From Calditrichaceae bacterium (lineage in GTDB: Bacteria; Calditrichota; Calditrichia; RBG-13-44-9; J075): a stretch of DNA of 51,709 nucleotides. Made by a program: the position numbers and the translations under genes. The DNA is taken from assembly GCA_013360445.1 (NCBI GenBank), contig JABWBP010000041.1, positions 1-51,709 on the forward strand, given 5' to 3'. The notes beneath the pieces are model-generated. The model was not told the origin of the DNA. It did not search any database and worked only from the letters and a program-made list of their open reading frames with translations. Position 1 is the first letter of the stretch; each line of letters opens with the position of its first letter. Below are positions 50,901 to 51,709 of the stretch, piece after piece.

Positions 50901-50994
50901 CAATCCTCCACGCGTCGTGGCCGGCGCCATCCGCATCCTCAGCCAACCCGACGATCTCAGCCTCAATATCGGGTTTCGGTGCGCCAGAACTTAG
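47971..50994 (+). CDS. NACHT NTPase with nuclease-like N-terminal region and FGE/lectin-like variable C-terminal domain (DGR target)
   Basis: GGAGGAAACG precedes the ATG. 1007 residues. 1-40 helical; 42-85 glycine/alanine-rich hydrophobic segment; 100-150 coiled coil. Residues 160-290 resemble a restriction-endonuclease-like (Mrr-type) domain, with 'DDHRADFLVTHKGF' and 'RTIVQCVTTT'; the usual E/Q-x-K core is seen only as Q-C-V, so it may be inactive. NACHT domain about 330-620: Walker A GEYGTGKTT (352-360), Walker B FFVIILDGFDEM (438-449), 'LLTGRPEFF'. Residues 760-1007 are a formylglycine-generating-enzyme fold ('VYVPAGPFVLG', 'VVLVSWNDAQAFCRWAGKTLPG', 'SAGNVWEWCEDF', 'VLRGGAWGN', 'GFRCAR'). 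The last 40 codons are the variable repeat of a diversity-generating retroelement, so this is a sensor with a hypervariable binding face fused to a signalling NTPase, as in known NACHT-type DGR targets. Confidence 0.93.
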   Translation: MPTVKQPSLPEPEKLLAEARPKVRQQLQKRIRQIGPALKEISQGALMGVFLGGIAAPLAALGAGPLAGIITQIVSGVGGNLLANFIQRYYDADSAGDEAAKQAILEEINRHLHEESQNSRNILAALQELLDKVDALAAAQEAVEAREAQWLGEQFLALRLIPADLSTHRRFAGEVKKLLRLQGAHIQENFRLSDDHRADFLVTHKGFARSERTIVQCVTTTQGRADEKLLDPILRRLHNAQKESRADFGIIITDSGLSPQAQSLAEDFGWEVRRYDGLLADLMDFTLYLEKRCDDFTQPRPDRDLPALSEYYVALKAKEKRAAKDAKTVDLFQYVQNWISRPSPAQPLMLLGEYGTGKTTFCRKLAYELAENYRQAQDRVAAGHPLNAPRPRLPLLINLLDFVEIRKLDALITHYLGYHCGVDRPRYEVFEALNEAGFFVIILDGFDEMAVRVDSAAVEKHLKQIEQLAAPRESRVLLTGRPEFFMSREEMERSLWPRERILPERFKNYNALQLELWDDEQIQEFLNRFAPHLPNRLGSGKEYYRRIQAIPGFADDLAQRAVLLEMIARTLPLFDEKTPVTRPNLYELYLRKELERQRLKKGRELLLDDHTRFELLQKLAADSYAMEGGGIHCAAAAERVKPKLPPEEAVSAVKTEQHTREFLGCSFLRPGPGDLFIFSHRSFRGYFAAKEFLPRLLDGSARPQPIDQDCIGFLAEMLGEKCTAEFYRRQVKNALAKEGLPQWIEAKNGGYWQRLPGSDGATGMEVEMVYVPAGPFVLGEEGEYALPPQIAVLEKGFWIDKTPVTNAQYREFLKANPKHPAPFYNENWAKPYNWNGREFPRGTGDHPVVLVSWNDAQAFCRWAGKTLPGEQQWEKSARGIDGRRWPWGNAWNRDYCNSASWWAKRDLFNDKDWERWRDEEFLKKLSGKKAMTTSVGDFPENISPYGCVDSAGNVWEWCEDFYDEKQESRVLRGGAWGNPPRVVAGAIRILSQPDDLSLNIGFRCART
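50871..50990 (+). repeat. DGR variable repeat (VR)
   Basis: 120 bp at the extreme 3' end of the NACHT-FGE gene, aligned without gaps to 51118-51237 (offset 247). There are 17 mismatches (15 within the certain core 50874-50990): positions 50899, 50900, 50906, 50907, 50912, 50914, 50915, 50936, 50939, 50942, 50953, 50960, 50962, 50963, 50987, plus 50871 and 50872. Every one is opposite A in the template copy. They change 11 residues of the lectin-like domain (977, 979, 981, 982, 989-991, 995, 997, 998, 1006). Confidence 0.95.
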
Positions 50995-51032
50995 CACCCT
51001 TTGCACTTTGCTCTTTTATTCTTTTCACTTTC

Positions 51033-51050
51033 AACGCGCGATAGCGCGTT
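51033..51050 (+). promoter_or_regulatory. Hairpin with GATA tetraloop downstream of VR
   Basis: AACGCGC (51033-51039), loop GATA (51040-51043), GCGCGTT (51044-51050): a perfect 7-bp stem 42 bp after VR. In the Bordetella phage DGR a GC-rich hairpin with a 4-base loop just 3' of VR promotes target recognition, so this is a candidate equivalent. A run of eight Ts follows at 51059-51066, so it may also end transcription of the NACHT gene. Confidence 0.7.
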
Positions 51051-51117
51051 GGCGAAAATTTTTTTTAAAATTTGATTATTCCTTCGCCAGGGGCTATTAT
51101 CTCACGGGCAGGGGCTT

Positions 51118-51237
51118 AACGCGCGTGTTGCGCGGGGGCGCGTGGAACAATCAACCACACAACGTGGCCGGCGCCATCCGCAACCACAACCAACCCGACA
51201 ATCTCAACAACAATATCGGGTTTCGGTGCGCCAAAAC
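51118..51237 (+). ncRNA. DGR template repeat (TR)
   Basis: 120-bp copy of VR containing 34 adenines, with AAC codons in the positions that vary ('AAC AAT CAA CCA CAC AAC' and 'AAC CAC AAC'). As template RNA it would be reverse-transcribed with errors at adenines and the cDNA would replace VR. The GC-rich, adenine-free 3' part (GGGTTTCGGTGCGCC) is identical in both copies, as expected of the homing-initiation end. The frame is open but I take it as non-coding. Confidence 0.93.
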
Positions 51238-51709
51238 ACCCGGGGGCATTTGCATCGTTCGTTTGCCTTTTGAGGCCCATTTTCCCGGAATCCGGCGGCT
51301 CACGGGTGGCCGGAGCGCGGAACAATGGGTGTTCACAGCGTCTGTCCGGCGTCCCGCAACCGCGGGGCCAAAAATAAAATAGCCCGGAAGCGGCTGGTAG
51401 TTCCGGCAGGCCGGAACGAACGCCGCCGCCGGGCATTATTATACCAAACGCAGGTTGAAATTTCCATTTACCGGTAATGGAGCCACTTTGTAGCCAGGAT
51501 TCTTTCCCGAACACCGGAGGTGTTCAACATTTGTAGAATTCACCAGCCTCAAATAACCGCCGGAACCCCGAAGGGGTTCAACCCCTGCTCCGAAGGAGCC
51601 ACTTCGTGGCCGGGGTTGCGGTTCGTATTGGTATTATTGCCGCTACAAATGTTGAACCCCTACCGGGGTTCCTTGAATAAGAAACGGAAATTTTAAAATG
51701 CGCTTAGTA
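51238..51709. other. Non-coding, palindrome-rich stretch after TR
   Basis: No reverse transcriptase or accessory (Avd) gene is seen up to the window end. Small palindromes cluster here: ACACCGGAGGTGT (51511-51523), AACCCCGAAGGGGTT (51565-51579), GGCTCC-type and CCACTTCGTGG (51599-51609). A 15-bp inverted pair GTTCAACATTTGTAG (51522-51536) and CTACAAATGTTGAAC (51643-51657) brackets 106 bp. These are typical of dispersed hairpin repeats, not genes. Confidence 0.7.

Noticed and set aside
50777-51382. Open frame running through VR and TR on the plus strand
   Set aside because: Up to 50994 it is a wrong frame of the NACHT-FGE gene; the TR part has no start or ribosome site. TR is better read as template RNA.

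Overview
The window reads as chromosomal DNA of a Gram-negative bacterium of the FCB superphylum, most like the Calditrichota / candidate division KSB1 group. The evidence is two secreted proteins with the type IX secretion C-terminal domain (YPNPFNP start, 'SGVYFY' then 'SRKMVLMK' end), a PorU-type sortase, OmpA/barrel-like outer membrane proteins, a bacillithiol deacetylase and a membrane pyrophosphatase. Taxonomy is inferred from protein style only; no marker tree could be run.

Layout. 198-12.4 kb, minus strand: envelope and secreted proteins. These are a membrane protein split by an in-frame stop, two T9SS-exported proteins, a giant YVTN/VCBS-repeat protein that appears frameshifted from its C-terminal half, barrel-like proteins and two lipoproteins. 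12.6-17 kb: a truncated four-helix-bundle gene, then a Ser/Thr kinase-TPR protein with a GAF-sigma54 activator, probably one signalling operon. 17.1-24.6 kb: a large AAA-type ATPase with an MscS channel, an NfeD protease with its slipin partner, DUF309, and a lone HPt protein. 24.7-31.6 kb: housekeeping core (rplU-rpmA, a metallo-hydrolase, two tRNA-Gln genes, rplY/ctc-pth, hppA, rpsF-rpsR-rplI), with clear sigma70-type promoters and terminators. 31.7-32.5 kb: an AT-rich MntA-HepT toxin-antitoxin pair between two copies of a terminator. 32.6-36.8 kb: priA, then an alkA-ogt DNA alkylation repair pair. 36.8-38.4 kb: an AT-rich AAA ATPase plus TOPRIM-like pair resembling anti-phage modules. 38.7-47.9 kb: a secreted five-blade-propeller protein, an M24 peptidase, porU, an M14-family deacylase and bshB1.

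The most exciting system is at the right end. The gene at 47971-50994 encodes a NACHT NTPase with a nuclease-like N-terminal region and a formylglycine-enzyme/C-type-lectin-like C-terminal domain. The last ~120 bp of the gene (variable repeat, 50871-50990) are repeated 247 bp downstream (51118-51237), and all 17 differences fall at adenines of the downstream copy. That is the signature of a diversity-generating retroelement (DGR): the downstream copy is the template repeat. A 7-bp hairpin with a GATA tetraloop lies between them. No reverse transcriptase is visible before the window ends, so it lies beyond the edge or acts in trans.

A second pattern runs through the whole window: arrays of short reiterated words arranged as inverted pairs. 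They very often begin within a few bases of a stop codon, and in three places they have entered coding sequence in frame.
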